This document shows, in pieces, positions 1 to 8,549 of a DNA stretch of 64,000 nucleotides. Under the pieces are notes generated by a model. It saw only the letters and a program-made list of their open reading frames with translations. It ran no database searches and was not told where the DNA came from. Source of the DNA: Selenomonas sp. oral taxon 920 (GTDB taxonomy: Bacteria; Bacillota; Negativicutes; Selenomonadales; Selenomonadaceae); assembly GCF_001717585.1 (NCBI RefSeq), contig NZ_CP017042.1:62001-126000 (forward strand), given 5' to 3'. Positions within the stretch are counted from its first letter, which is position 1. Every line of letters begins with the position of its first letter. The position numbers and the translations under genes are program-made.

Positions 1-1
1 G

Positions 2-1840
2 CTTTTCGCACGCGGGATCAAGACGCTCTCGTTGTTCTTCATCGACGAGGTGGCGAAGTACCGTCAGTACGATGCAGATGGAAATGCCGTGCTTGGGGAG
101 TACGGGCGGATCTTCGAGGAGGAGTACCGCGCGGTGATGAACGAAAACCGCGATATTTTTGACCCTGCGTATATGAAATATCTGGACGATGTGCCTGTAG
201 AAAAGATACACGCGGGGTATTTCAGCATTGACAAGAAGACGGGACGCGCGGTGGACAGCAGTCTCAGGCGCGGATCGGATCTGTCGGACGACATCTCGGC
301 GTATGATCTGATCCTGAAGGATAAGGAGCGGCTGCTCTCGTTCGATGAGCCGACGCGTGTGATTTTCTCCCACTCGGCGCTGCGCGAGGGCTGGGACAAT
401 CCGAATGTGTTCCAGATCTGTACGCTGAAGCACGCGGCGAGTGTGACGGCGAAGCGGCAGGAGGTGGGCAGAGGCCTGCGCCTTGCGGTCGATCAGACGG
501 GCCAGCGGATGGATCGGATGGTGCTGGGAGATGCGGTGCATGAGGTGAATGTGTTGACGGTGATCGCGAGCGAGAGCTATGCGGGATTCGTCGGCGATCT
601 GCAAAAGCAGATGGAGGCGGAGCTGTACGATCGTCCGAAGGCGGCGACGGAGGCGTATTTCAAGGGGAAGACGGTACAGTCGGCGGATGGTACGGCGGTG
701 GAGCTGGATGAGAAGGCGGCGCGGGTGATCTATAAATATCTCCTGCAACATGACTATATCGACGATGACGGGCATGTGACGGAGGACTATCGTACGGCAC
801 TTGCAGCGGGGGCGCTCAAGCCTCTGCCTGAGGTTCTCACACCCATGACGGAGGGGGTTCATCGCCTCGTGCAGGCAATCTATGACGAGAGTGTGCTGCG
901 CACGATGATTTCGGATGCGGGGGCGACGAAGACACCGGAGAATAAGCTGAACGAGCGATTTTATCAGAAAGAGTTTCAGGAACTCTGGAAGAGGATTAAT
1001 CACAAGTACGCCTATACGGTCTCATTTGACACGAGACAACTCGTACGGGCGGCCATCGACCATATCAACGCTGAGCTGCGTGTCAGCCGTCTCCAATACA
1101 CGATCACCTATGGCAGTCAGCAGACGGATCTGGATGTGGGCATGGTGGCGGACGGCACGAGCTTTGCCTACGGCAAGAGTCGGACGAGCACGCTGAAACG
1201 CGCACAGGGGTCTGCGGTGACGTATGATCTGATCGGGCGTATTGCGGCGGGGACGACACTCACGCGGCGCACGGTCGCAGAGATTTTGCAGGGGATTAAG
1301 ACCGAGGTGTTCGCAGGCTACCGCTGCAATCCTGAGGAGTTTATCCGTACGGTGACGCGGCTCATCCTCGAGCAGAAAGCGACACGCATCGTCGATCACA
1401 TCGAGTACAATACGATCGAGGGCAGCTACGATGCGAGTATCTTTGCCACGGAGAAGCGCCCCTACAGCGAGGCATACGAGGCGGAGAAGGCGATTCAGAA
1501 CTATGTGTTCACGGACGGTAATGTGGAGAGGAAATTTGCCCAGGATCTCGACGGCGGGAACGAGGTGCTGATCTATGCGAAGCTGCCGCGCGGGTTCGCC
1601 ATCCCGACGCCGGTCGGCAGCTATGCGCCGGATTGGGCGATTGTGTTTCGCGAGGGGAAGGTGCGTCACATCTACTTCGTCGCGGAGACGAAGGGAACGC
1701 TGTCCTCGCTCCAGCTTCGTCCGATTGAGGAGGCAAAAATAGCGTGTGCAAAGAAGCTGTTTGAAAAACTGCATAGTGACTGCGTTATCTATGAGCATGT
1801 GAATGATTTCCAGACGCTGCTCAACAGCGTGATGACGTGA
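2..1840 (+). CDS. Type III restriction enzyme Res subunit, C-terminal part (partial at left edge)
   Basis: The reading frame is open from base 2 with no start in the window, so this is the C-terminal ~612 residues of a longer protein. It matches the helicase/endonuclease (Res) subunit of type III restriction-modification enzymes, which with a Mod methyltransferase cleaves unmethylated DNA using ATP. The second helicase lobe is visible: SALREGWDNPNVF, then VGRGLRL, an SF2 motif VI. Near the C-terminus a PD-(D/E)XK nuclease is visible as APDWAIVF followed by AETKG. The Mod gene would lie to the left, outside the window. No frameshift is seen. An ADP-ribosylglycohydrolase gene follows, so the left edge also has a defence flavour, although base composition here is like the chromosome. 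Confidence 0.9.
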   Translation, partial: LFARGIKTLSLFFIDEVAKYRQYDADGNAVLGEYGRIFEEEYRAVMNENRDIFDPAYMKYLDDVPVEKIHAGYFSIDKKTGRAVDSSLRRGSDLSDDISAYDLILKDKERLLSFDEPTRVIFSHSALREGWDNPNVFQICTLKHAASVTAKRQEVGRGLRLAVDQTGQRMDRMVLGDAVHEVNVLTVIASESYAGFVGDLQKQMEAELYDRPKAATEAYFKGKTVQSADGTAVELDEKAARVIYKYLLQHDYIDDDGHVTEDYRTALAAGALKPLPEVLTPMTEGVHRLVQAIYDESVLRTMISDAGATKTPENKLNERFYQKEFQELWKRINHKYAYTVSFDTRQLVRAAIDHINAELRVSRLQYTITYGSQQTDLDVGMVADGTSFAYGKSRTSTLKRAQGSAVTYDLIGRIAAGTTLTRRTVAEILQGIKTEVFAGYRCNPEEFIRTVTRLILEQKATRIVDHIEYNTIEGSYDASIFATEKRPYSEAYEAEKAIQNYVFTDGNVERKFAQDLDGGNEVLIYAKLPRGFAIPTPVGSYAPDWAIVFREGKVRHIYFVAETKGTLSSLQLRPIEEAKIACAKKLFEKLHSDCVIYEHVNDFQTLLNSVMT

Positions 1841-1937
1841 TGTGCGCCGCAGCGTTGCTGCGTGCGGTGCTATAACGGAGAACATGGGACGGATGCCATG
1901 CACGGCAAGTTTGTGTAAGTTGTGAGGAGGATTTTAC

Positions 1938-2348
1938 ATGAGGAAACTTCATCATTTTTTGGTGGTCACAGTATTTCTGCTCTGTCTCGTTCCGCAGACC
2001 TGCCTTGCCATCATGTATGCGAACGGGGATGCGAACTATCCGATATGGAATACGGGCAATCGGGGCGGCTCGGCATTTGATCTCTCCTCGTGCGTCATTA
2101 CGAGGGACACGGACTCTGAGCTGATCATCTGCGCGTTCAACTATCACCTTACTTATACGGCGGGTGATGGACGCACCTATGAAAATGGGGATTTGGAACC
2201 TCGTGGTTATGTGAACTTTTCCGAAGATAAGCGGTCGGGAACAGTCTCTGTTCTCGCATCAACCATGCGGCAGCCGCAGAAAGTGAGCCCCAATAGCCCC
2301 GAACAGGAAGCATTTGATTTGATGAAGCGTCAGGTGGGACGAATGTGA
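1938..2348 (+). CDS. Secreted hypothetical protein, probably shortened by a frameshift
   Basis: A 136-residue protein with a clear signal peptide (MRKLHHF, a hydrophobic run, then TCLA) and a GAGGAGG ribosome site before the ATG. I do not recognise a family. The mature part is short and polar, as for a small periplasmic protein. The frame stops at an in-phase TGA after VGRM. In the -1 frame coding appears to continue from about 2345 to 2473, giving a plausible tail (SGWDNGLAV, then HLFFCNRMEYIMLSKYWN). The gene may therefore be a recent frameshift mutant of a ~175-residue protein, or carry a sequencing error. A stem-loop lies just past the alternative stop, which supports the longer gene. Confidence 0.6.
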   Translation: MRKLHHFLVVTVFLLCLVPQTCLAIMYANGDANYPIWNTGNRGGSAFDLSSCVITRDTDSELIICAFNYHLTYTAGDGRTYENGDLEPRGYVNFSEDKRSGTVSVLASTMRQPQKVSPNSPEQEAFDLMKRQVGRM

Positions 2349-2481
2349 GCGGATGGGACAACGGTCTTGCAGTGACAGAAACCAGCAGTGGCTGTCATGG
2401 CATTGGGGGCGAGGAACACCTCTTCTTTTGCAACCGCATGGAGTACATCATGCTGAGCAAGTATTGGAACTAAGTACACAG

Positions 2482-2529
2482 CAAGGGGGCTGTTGTGCGA
2501 AGCTAAAACCTTCGGCAGCAGCCCCCTTG
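2482..2529 (+). terminator. Stem-loop terminator with long arms
   Basis: CAAGGGGGCTG pairs with CAGCCCCCTTG, with further pairing of GCGAAG and CTTCG nearer the loop. It lies 9 bases after the alternative stop of the secreted protein gene. The T run is short, so this may be a terminator or a transcript-stabilising hairpin. A similar GGGCTGCTGC hairpin occurs at 7220. Confidence 0.55.
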
Positions 2530-2670
2530 TTATGCATGGATGGGATCGCGGCCGACGGCGATTCCCCCTTTTACGGAATTTTGTCGTACGTCATCACGCA
2601 TGAATGCGGTCATGTTGATGCGTATATTATGGTATAATGGATGCAAAAGCATGATTTTAGGAGGGCGTAT

Positions 2671-3927
2671 ATGATCGGAGCAATCATTGGCGATATCGTT
2701 GGCTCGCGGTTCGAGTTCAACAATCACCGCAGCAAGGAGTTTGATCTCTTTGGCAAGGGCTGTTTTGCAACGGATGACAGCATCATGACGCTCGCCGTGG
2801 CAAAGGCGATCATGGAGACGGAGAGAGCAGCGGCGTATATGTCCGAGAACAGCGACGGTGCGGAGGCGTTCCGCGCGCTGCTCGGCGAGAACACGGTGCG
2901 CTGTATGCAGGACATCGGGCGGCACTATCCGAACTGCGGGTATGGCGGACGGTTCCATCAGTGGATGTTCAGCGACGATCCGCAGCCGTATCACAGTTTT
3001 GGCAACGGTGCGGCGATGCGCGTGAGTCCTGCCGGATTCGCTGCGCGCGATGCGGAGGAAGCCTTATTCCTTGCAGAGGCTGTGACTGCGGTCACGCACA
3101 ACCATCCCGAGGGAATCAAGGGCGCGAAGGCGACCGCTGCTGCGATCCATATGGCATGTACGGGTGCTGACAGGCGGGAAATCAAGGGGTATATAGAGCG
3201 GAATTACTATCCGTTGGATTTTTCCATCAACGGCATTCGGGATAGTTACCGTTTCAACGAGACCTGTCAGGAGACCGTTCCGCAGGCAATTGAGTGCTTC
3301 CTTGAGTCCACATCCTTTGAGGATGCGATCCGCACGGCAATCTCGCTCGGCGGTGACAGCGACACCATCGCCGCAATCACGGGCGCGATCGCCGAGGCGT
3401 ACTACGGCATTCCCGACTGGATGCGGGCACAGGCGCTTTCCTATCTCGATGGGCGGCTGCGTGCAGTATATGACGAATGGCAGGGGACTCACGGCACACC
3501 TCGGGAGACATTCCATGTGCTGACGAAGTACATCGGCAAATTTGCGGAGATGGAGCGATCTGAGGAGCCGGCGGATGGCAGTGTTCGTGTGCATGAGGGA
3601 GAAACGGCTGCAATTCGGTTCATCGGTTCTATTACGGTGTTCGAGGATGAATTTTATGCGTTCGCGAAGGAATATCCGGCGTATCATCTGATGAACTATG
3701 CGGATATACTCGAGTCACATGGGATCGAGTGGAGTGAGCGCAGTATGTCTGCTGCCGATGTGAGTAAAATGGACGCGCAGAGTGTCTTTGCGCTTATCAC
3801 GGGTGCCGTTCGCGCGGAGCATCTAAGTGGCGGCGCATTGAAACCGTGCTTTGAGAATGGTTCCATGCTGAAATGGCTGCGGCGACTGAGAGAGATTGAC
3901 GCTGTCTCGCATGAACAGAAGATCTGA
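2671..3927 (+). CDS. ADP-ribosylglycohydrolase fused to a DUF6508-like domain
   Basis: 418 residues. The start at 2671 is chosen because TAGGAGGGCGTAT directly precedes the ATG; an upstream in-frame ATG at 2641 lacks a ribosome site. The N-terminal ~270 residues are an ADP-ribosylglycohydrolase (DraG/ARH fold). The metal-binding signatures are visible: GAIIGDIVGSRFEF, ATDDSIMT, and GGDSDTIAAITGAIA. Such enzymes remove ADP-ribose from proteins or nucleic acids with two Mg ions. Residues ~300-418 form a second domain ending GSMLKWLRRLREID, which looks like DUF6508, a small domain of unknown role often seen alone. The fusion suggests a target-recognition role for the second domain, which is inference. 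The gene is not tightly linked to a transferase. Confidence 0.85.
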   Translation: MIGAIIGDIVGSRFEFNNHRSKEFDLFGKGCFATDDSIMTLAVAKAIMETERAAAYMSENSDGAEAFRALLGENTVRCMQDIGRHYPNCGYGGRFHQWMFSDDPQPYHSFGNGAAMRVSPAGFAARDAEEALFLAEAVTAVTHNHPEGIKGAKATAAAIHMACTGADRREIKGYIERNYYPLDFSINGIRDSYRFNETCQETVPQAIECFLESTSFEDAIRTAISLGGDSDTIAAITGAIAEAYYGIPDWMRAQALSYLDGRLRAVYDEWQGTHGTPRETFHVLTKYIGKFAEMERSEEPADGSVRVHEGETAAIRFIGSITVFEDEFYAFAKEYPAYHLMNYADILESHGIEWSERSMSAADVSKMDAQSVFALITGAVRAEHLSGGALKPCFENGSMLKWLRRLREIDAVSHEQKI

Positions 3928-4044
3928 TGACAAAGAGCTTGGCTCTGCAAATGCAGGATTTTCTTTGAAATATCTTATCGTACGAGAGCAGAAAAGGATA
4001 GGACACACGATGGCAGCGTCATCCTATCATTCTTTGCTCCCCTC

Positions 4045-4093
4045 AAAAAAACCCCGTCGCGTTCGGTATGCTCCGAATGCGGCGGGGTTTTTC
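4045..4093. terminator. Bidirectional rho-independent terminator
   Basis: AAAAAACCCCGTCGC and GCGGCGGGGTTTTT form a strong GC stem bordered by A and T runs. It separates the convergent ADP-ribosylglycohydrolase and SotB genes and can serve both. Confidence 0.85.
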
Positions 4094-4102
4094 GTGTATG
4101 AG

Positions 4103-5269
4103 TTATCTCCCCTGCACGTCTTTCACGTAGACGCAGCGGCAGAGGAGGGCAGCGACACCGGCAATCAGTGCGCCGATGTAGCCGATGTGGGCGAGGTGGC
4201 CGTCCCCCGCCGCGAGCCCGCCGATGTACGTTCCGCTGCCGATGCCGAGGTTGAAGATGCCCGAGTAGATCGCCGTCGCGACGGTCGATGCGTCGCGCGG
4301 GACGATGGCGAGCACCTCCGCCTGGAACATCGTGTTGTAGAGCGTTGCGAGTACCCCGAGCAGCATCGTGAGCACGATCATCGTGCCGACGGAGATGGAT
4401 GCCGCCTGCCAGAGGAAGAGCATGGCCGCGACCCCGACAAGGCACCAGCGCAGCAGGAAAAAGCGGCGCTTTCCATACATCCTGGAGAAAACAAGGCTCG
4501 CGAGGATGCCGCTGACCCCGAGCAGCATGAGCGCGACTGTGATCAGATCGGGCGAGAACGCCGCAACATTGTGCAGGAACGGCTCGATGTAGCTGTACAT
4601 CGTGAAGTACGCCGTCGCAAAGAGTGCCGTCATGATGTAAATGCACGCGAGCGCAGGCTGGCGGACGAGAGACGGCAGTTCGCCGATGGTGAACCCCTCT
4701 CCCGGTGCCCGTTTCGGCAGGAGAAGCGCGAGATAGACAAACGCGATGGCGGCAACCACGGCGAGCAGCAGGAACGTCATGCGCCACCCCGCCGCGAGGC
4801 CGATCACACGCCCGAGCGGCAGCCCGACAATCGTCGCGACGGAGCTGCCCGTCACGATCATGCCGAGTGCCATCGGGCGATGCTCGCGCGTCACGAGGCG
4901 CGTTGCAAGCGGTGCGGCAATCGACCAGAAAATCGAGTGCGCGCAGGCGACGATGATGCGTGCGCCGAGCAGCACATCATAGCTCGTCGCGAGCCCGGAG
5001 ACGAGCTGCCCGAGGCCAAAGAGCGCGACCATCAGCAGCAGGAGGCGTTTCAGCTCCATGCGGCAGGTCAGCAGCATGAGCGGCAGCGAGAGCAGAGCAA
5101 CCACCCACGCATAGATCGTAATCATCTGCCCCGTCGCCGCCTCCGTCATGGAGAACGACTTCGAGATATCGATGAGCAGCGCAATCGGTATGAACTCGGA
5201 TGTGTTAAAGATAAATGCGGCAATCGTAATGCCGAGCAGCGCCATATATTGACGCAATGGAATCCTCAT
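4103..5269 (-). CDS. sotB: Sugar efflux transporter, SotB-type MFS
   Basis: 388 residues with about twelve hydrophobic segments, the usual length for the DHA1 class of the major facilitator superfamily. The opening AAFIFNTSEFIPIALL, the TIYAWVVALLSLPLML segment, AHSIFWSIAAPLATR and the late YSGIFNLGIGSGTYIGG segment track E. coli SotB (YdeA) closely. SotB exports arabinose and other sugars and sugar analogues by proton antiport at the inner membrane. It is monocistronic, with its own promoter upstream and a terminator 10 bases after the stop. A drug substrate is possible for this superfamily, but the SotB resemblance is strong. Confidence 0.88.
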   Translation of the reverse strand: MRIPLRQYMALLGITIAAFIFNTSEFIPIALLIDISKSFSMTEAATGQMITIYAWVVALLSLPLMLLTCRMELKRLLLLMVALFGLGQLVSGLATSYDVLLGARIIVACAHSIFWSIAAPLATRLVTREHRPMALGMIVTGSSVATIVGLPLGRVIGLAAGWRMTFLLLAVVAAIAFVYLALLLPKRAPGEGFTIGELPSLVRQPALACIYIMTALFATAYFTMYSYIEPFLHNVAAFSPDLITVALMLLGVSGILASLVFSRMYGKRRFFLLRWCLVGVAAMLFLWQAASISVGTMIVLTMLLGVLATLYNTMFQAEVLAIVPRDASTVATAIYSGIFNLGIGSGTYIGGLAAGDGHLAHIGYIGALIAGVAALLCRCVYVKDVQGR

Positions 5270-5288
5270 AGAAAAACCTCCCTGTCTT

Positions 5289-5334
5289 TGCAGATACTTA
5301 CCTGCATTATAGAAACAGGGAGGGGAGAATGCAA
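5289..5334 (-). promoter_or_regulatory. Promoter of sotB with overlapping palindrome
   Basis: On the minus strand TTGCAT (5334-5329) is followed after 17 bases by TATAAT (5311-5306), a near-consensus sigma-70 promoter. Directly downstream, 5306-5289 reads as the imperfect palindrome TGCAG-N8-CTGCA, placed over the expected start of transcription, where a repressor could bind. Confidence 0.6.
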
Positions 5335-5364
5335 GAAAAAAGTTTGCTCTACGACGTGCGCGGA

Positions 5365-5979
5365 TTATGCGGCTTCCTTCTCCTCGGCCAAGTCCACCTC
5401 ACGCAGCATAGACGCCTCCATCAGATTCACGATGCGGTCGGGGAGCTTGTACTGGATGCCGCCGCCTGTGCGTCCGAACCACGGCGCGATCTTCCCTTTC
5501 TGCACACCGTCGATGGGCCGCTCAACGCAGTAGACGTGGAAGTCGCCCTCACTCGTCGTGCTCGGCAGTGCCCGCTGCTCGAACGTCATGCCGTCCGGTG
5601 AGACATACCGTCCCGTCGGCTTCCCGTAGCGCGTCAGCACATCGCCCGCAGGGAGCGTGACGGTCACGATCAGACCGACCGCACCATCGTTGCTCGGATA
5701 GATCGGGCGGCCGTCATCGGCGTAAAAACGTGCCTCACCCTTCTTGCCCGGGGTATAGGCGACACCCTGCTCGGCGGCGAGCCCTGCGATAAACTCATCC
5801 GTCGGCGGGGCGAAGTTGTAGTACATCTGCCAGTAGCTCGGCTCTGTCTGTGCCTCCTGTGCTGCAGCGGCGGGCGTACCGATGGCGAGCAGTGCGTCCT
5901 GTGCGTTCGGTGCACCGAGAACGGCACTCAGCGCGAAGAGTGCGGCGGCAATGATGCGGATGGGGAATCGGATTGTCAT
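5365..5979 (-). CDS. Secreted TNT-domain protein (NAD+ glycohydrolase-like)
   Basis: 204 residues starting at 5979, where AAAGGAG precedes the ATG. An N-terminal signal peptide (TIRFPIRIIAAALFALSAVLG) is followed by about 60 linker residues. The C-terminal ~90 residues match the TNT domain (tuberculosis necrotizing toxin, DUF4237): RYG, then SPDGMTFEQRALP, DFHVY, and IAPWFG followed by GGGIQY. In the family the RYG arginine and the GGGxQY glutamine are important for NAD+ hydrolysis, and both are present. The likely product is a periplasmic or exported NADase. There is no secretion module or recognisable immunity gene beside it, so it could also be a domesticated periplasmic enzyme. It has its own promoter. 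Confidence 0.75.
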   Translation of the reverse strand: MTIRFPIRIIAAALFALSAVLGAPNAQDALLAIGTPAAAAQEAQTEPSYWQMYYNFAPPTDEFIAGLAAEQGVAYTPGKKGEARFYADDGRPIYPSNDGAVGLIVTVTLPAGDVLTRYGKPTGRYVSPDGMTFEQRALPSTTSEGDFHVYCVERPIDGVQKGKIAPWFGRTGGGIQYKLPDRIVNLMEASMLREVDLAEEKEAA

Positions 5980-6021
5980 GGAATTTCTCCTTTCTGAAAC
6001 GTCAAACAATTCGATATTTAT

Positions 6022-6051
6022 ATCATATTATATCAATAAAAATTTTGTCAA
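6022..6051 (-). promoter_or_regulatory. Promoter of the TNT-domain gene
   Basis: On the minus strand a perfect TTGACA (6051-6046) is followed after 18 bases by TATGAT (6027-6022), about 43 bases before the start codon, in AT-rich DNA. Confidence 0.6.
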
Positions 6052-6104
6052 GCTGTCATTTACTACAGTACCTTCCGTCGCATTTTCGACTATAATGGAA
6101 CAAG

Positions 6105-6262
6105 GGAATCGCTGATAAGTTCAGCACTACCATCTTGACGCATCTTTTTTGCCCGCACTTCGGCGGAAAATCCTCCACAGAGCACCACTCTGCGTCCGGT
6201 TTTCCGCCTTGTTCGGACGAAAAATCTACGCCAATCTGAGAGACTGTTTTATCAGTGCTTCC
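6105..6262. mobile_element. Miniature inverted-repeat element, copy 1 (IS5-like ends)
   Basis: A 158-bp non-coding unit bounded by GGAATCGCTGATAA at the left and TTATCAGTGCTTCC at the right, which are inverted repeats of one another. It is flanked by the direct repeat CAAG (6101-6104 and 6263-6266). Internal segments also pair over much of their length (GCGCATC-T-run-GCCCG against CGGACG-A-run-TC-ACGC type sequences), so RNA from it would fold into a long hairpin. It has no transposase. Confidence 0.8.
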
Positions 6263-6305
6263 CAAGAACAGAGCACAAATTATTTTTCGATAAGGAGGAA
6301 TCATC

Positions 6306-7028
6306 ATGGCGTTCTGTGAAAACTGCGGCAATCAGCTGAATGCGGGGGAGCGGTTCTGTACGAACTGCGGCACGCAGGTCGCGGCCGCTCCGCCCCGTCC
6401 CGCCGCCCCTTCAGCAGCTCCTGCGCAGCCGCCGCGCCCAGCACAGCAGGAGCCCCCGCCGACACATTCGATGGGAGCTGCTGCCGGCGGCATGGGCGCT
6501 GCAGCCGGAGGAGCCGTCGGGGGAGCAATGGGAGGAGGAACGGGCGGACAGCCGCCGCAGATGCAGCACGCTCCGATGGAGAGCCCTCCGATGGAGCAGA
6601 TGCCGTACCAAGCGGCACAGCAGCAGACGGGCGCATACGGCGGTGCTGCGGCGGGACAGCCACCATCGGCGAAGAGCATCAAGGATATGTTCTTCACCTA
6701 TCGGGGGCGTCTCAACCGCAAACCGTTCATCCTGCGCGGGTTTCTGCTGAGTGTCCTCTCGTCGGTGATGTCGACCGTCATGACGGAAATGACAGAAGCC
6801 TCCTCTACGGTGATGCATTTGCTCGCGCTGCTGCCGCTCCTCCTCATGGTGGTTCTCAGCGTCGGCACCTTTATGCTCATCATCCGCCGCTGGCATGATC
6901 TGGGCAAGAGCGGCTGGCTCTCCCTGCTCATGCTGATCCCGCTGCTGAACCTCTTGGTTCTGATCTTCCTGTGGGTGAAAAAGGGGACGGACGGCCCGAA
7001 CGCATACGGCGACGATCCACTGGCATAG
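6306..7028 (+). CDS. Zinc-ribbon DUF805 membrane protein
   Basis: 240 residues with AAGGAGG nine bases before the ATG. The first 25 residues are a zinc ribbon with two CxxC pairs (FCENCG and FCTNCG). A ~100-residue low-complexity linker rich in Pro, Ala, Gly, Met and Gln follows. The last ~110 residues are a DUF805 domain: FTYRGRLNRKPFI, three or four hydrophobic segments, RRWHDLGKSGW, then a terminal GPNAYGDDP. DUF805 proteins are inner-membrane proteins of unknown function. The gene lies between two copies of the miniature element, so it could be mobilised as a composite, although nothing shows that it is. Confidence 0.85.
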   Translation: MAFCENCGNQLNAGERFCTNCGTQVAAAPPRPAAPSAAPAQPPRPAQQEPPPTHSMGAAAGGMGAAAGGAVGGAMGGGTGGQPPQMQHAPMESPPMEQMPYQAAQQQTGAYGGAAAGQPPSAKSIKDMFFTYRGRLNRKPFILRGFLLSVLSSVMSTVMTEMTEASSTVMHLLALLPLLLMVVLSVGTFMLIIRRWHDLGKSGWLSLLMLIPLLNLLVLIFLWVKKGTDGPNAYGDDPLA

Positions 7029-7052
7029 CTGTCCGCACACCTCCCCATCTAA

Positions 7053-7211
7053 GGAAGCACTGATAAATTCAGCGCGCCATCTTAGCGCATCTTTTTTGCC
7101 CGCACTGTGTCGACAAATCCTCCACATAGCCCCTGCTATGCGTCCGGTTTGTCTCCTTGTTCGGACGAAAAAATCTACGCCAATCTGAGGGTCTATTTTA
7201 TCAGCGATTCC
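7053..7211. mobile_element. Miniature inverted-repeat element, copy 2
   Basis: A 159-bp unit starting GGAAGCACTGATAAA and ending TTTTATCAGCGATTCC, flanked by CTAA on both sides (7049-7052 and 7212-7215). The internal sequence closely matches copy 1, including the run ending in GCCAATCTGAG. Confidence 0.8.
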
Positions 7212-7219
7212 CTAATGAC

Positions 7220-7268
7220 AAGGGCTGCTGCACGAAGTTTTCCAGCTTCGTGCAGCAGCCCCTTTTTG
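7220..7268. terminator. Strong stem-loop terminator
   Basis: AAGGGCTGCTGCACGAAG pairs with CTTCGTGCAGCAGCCCCTT, followed by TTTTTG on the plus strand. It can end transcripts from the DUF805 gene and, in the other direction, from the lipoprotein gene that stops at 7274. Confidence 0.8.
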
Positions 7269-7273
7269 TGTTC

Positions 7274-8086
7274 CTAGCGCGCATTGCGCAGACAGTTGTC
7301 GAAGTAGCGCGCGAGATTTTGCTCCAACGCAGTGACATCCTTTTCGTTCGATGAAGAACCGGGATTGTCCGCGAGCGTCGCCGCCCAGTCGTTCGGACCC
7401 TTCAGCGTAAAGAACGCGATAAAGACCGCCCGCGTCCGATCCGTTTCGTTCGGCGGCAGGTAGTAGAATGTGATCTTGCGCCCGTACAGCGCGGAGAGAA
7501 CAGTGCCGTCCCCGTTTGGACGGTACAGCGCGTGGAGCTTTTTACAGACCGCCGCCAGATCCGCGCCCCGTGCGCCGTCCGTGACGAAGATAAAGTCTCC
7601 CTCGTCAAAGAGCGAGACCTCCCGATCGAGGTGTTTGCGTTTCGCCCCCGAATGAATCAGTGCCTCCGCCTCCTCGGTGGTTGCGGCGCGAAAGCCGTAT
7701 TCCTCCGCCACGCGTCCAATCGCTGCATTCAGATGCGCTGCATAGCCCGCCGCATACTGAAAGAACGCGTTCGTGTTCCGCTCCGCACCGGGGCGCGGGA
7801 GCGTCGGGCGGCGAACGACCGCGCTGCATGAGAAGGTGAAGTCATTTGCCGTGTCGCGCAGGACGTAGATGCGCCGCTCGAACGGCTTTTCCTTCTCGGT
7901 CTGCGTCTCCTCCAAAACGAGCTGTGGATTGCAGGAGGAAAACTCCTTCTCCACCATCTCGATCACATCGTCCGCCGTATACGGATCGCTGCCCTCCGTC
8001 GCGAGCGTCGATGAGCAGCCTGTGAGGAGAGAGGCGCAAAGTGCGGCGAGCATGCCCCATCCTCTGATGTATCGAAATCCTGCCAT
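7274..8086 (-). CDS. Hypothetical lipoprotein
   Basis: 270 residues with the start at 8086, where AAGGAGG lies 6 bases upstream. The N-terminus is a lipoprotein signal: two basic residues, a hydrophobic core, then a lipobox LLTGC at about residue 24, so the protein should be lipidated and anchored in a membrane. The rest is soluble and mixed alpha/beta, with no motif I recognise. It stands alone, with a terminator beyond its end. It marks the left edge of normal GC-rich sequence before the AT-rich island. Confidence 0.7.
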   Translation of the reverse strand: MAGFRYIRGWGMLAALCASLLTGCSSTLATEGSDPYTADDVIEMVEKEFSSCNPQLVLEETQTEKEKPFERRIYVLRDTANDFTFSCSAVVRRPTLPRPGAERNTNAFFQYAAGYAAHLNAAIGRVAEEYGFRAATTEEAEALIHSGAKRKHLDREVSLFDEGDFIFVTDGARGADLAAVCKKLHALYRPNGDGTVLSALYGRKITFYYLPPNETDRTRAVFIAFFTLKGPNDWAATLADNPGSSSNEKDVTALEQNLARYFDNCLRNAR

Positions 8087-8185
8087 CGAGCGCCTCCTTT
8101 TTAAAATGCAAAGAATCATTGGATGTTTTTGATCGTTGATTAATTATATCAAATAGATGTCGCTCATGCTATTTTATTTGTCAAT

Positions 8186-8549
8186 ATGATAGATGTTTCA
8201 AGGTCTACAGCAGATTATTTATCTGCGAAGCTTGAGACCAATGAGCTGACTGCGCGGCATATTCTGACGGTCGCGGGCAAGGAGAAATGGGTCGCCAATA
8301 ACATCAAGGGCATCCTCGGCAACAAGAAATACATGGACTGCGCGAGAGTTCAAAAGATGTTCACACCAGAATTTCTCACCAAGAAATGTGGACAGGTGTC
8401 GAGCTGCTTTGAGGCTAAAGTCTGGTATTTCACGGATAAGTGCAGGCGCGTCATCTACTGCTACAACAATATGCATGGTGGAGTACGTGTCTGTGGGCGT
8501 AGATAAGGGGCTGACGGCGGCATTTCGTGAGGGGATGGAAGTGAGGTGA
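8186..8549 (+). pseudogene. Decayed large serine recombinase, C-terminal remnant
   Basis: Residues of a Recombinase-domain (PF07508-type) protein remain: GKEKWVANNIKGILGNKKY then a degraded copy of the usual LLQKTFTVDFLTKK segment (RVQKMFTPEFLTKKCGQ). The original C-terminus lies in another frame at 8478-8549 (VEYVSVGVDKG then TAAFREGMEV), which looks like the end of site-specific recombinases of integrative elements. The catalytic serine domain is absent. This is therefore a broken integrase fragment at the left border of the AT-rich defence-like block, consistent with an old integrated element. Confidence 0.7.

Noticed and set aside
2353..2637. 94-codon frame following the secreted protein
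   Set aside because: Runs across the stem-loop at 2482-2529 and reads into the next gene's leader; the -1 frame tail is a better explanation.
3896..5533. Long plus-strand frame (545 codons) opposite the sotB gene
   Set aside because: It is rich in Arg, Asp and His with no family marks and lies antisense to a clear transporter; GC-rich codon bias opens such frames.
8186..8549. Functional integrase
   Set aside because: Catalytic serine domain missing and the C-terminus is in another frame, so it cannot be active.
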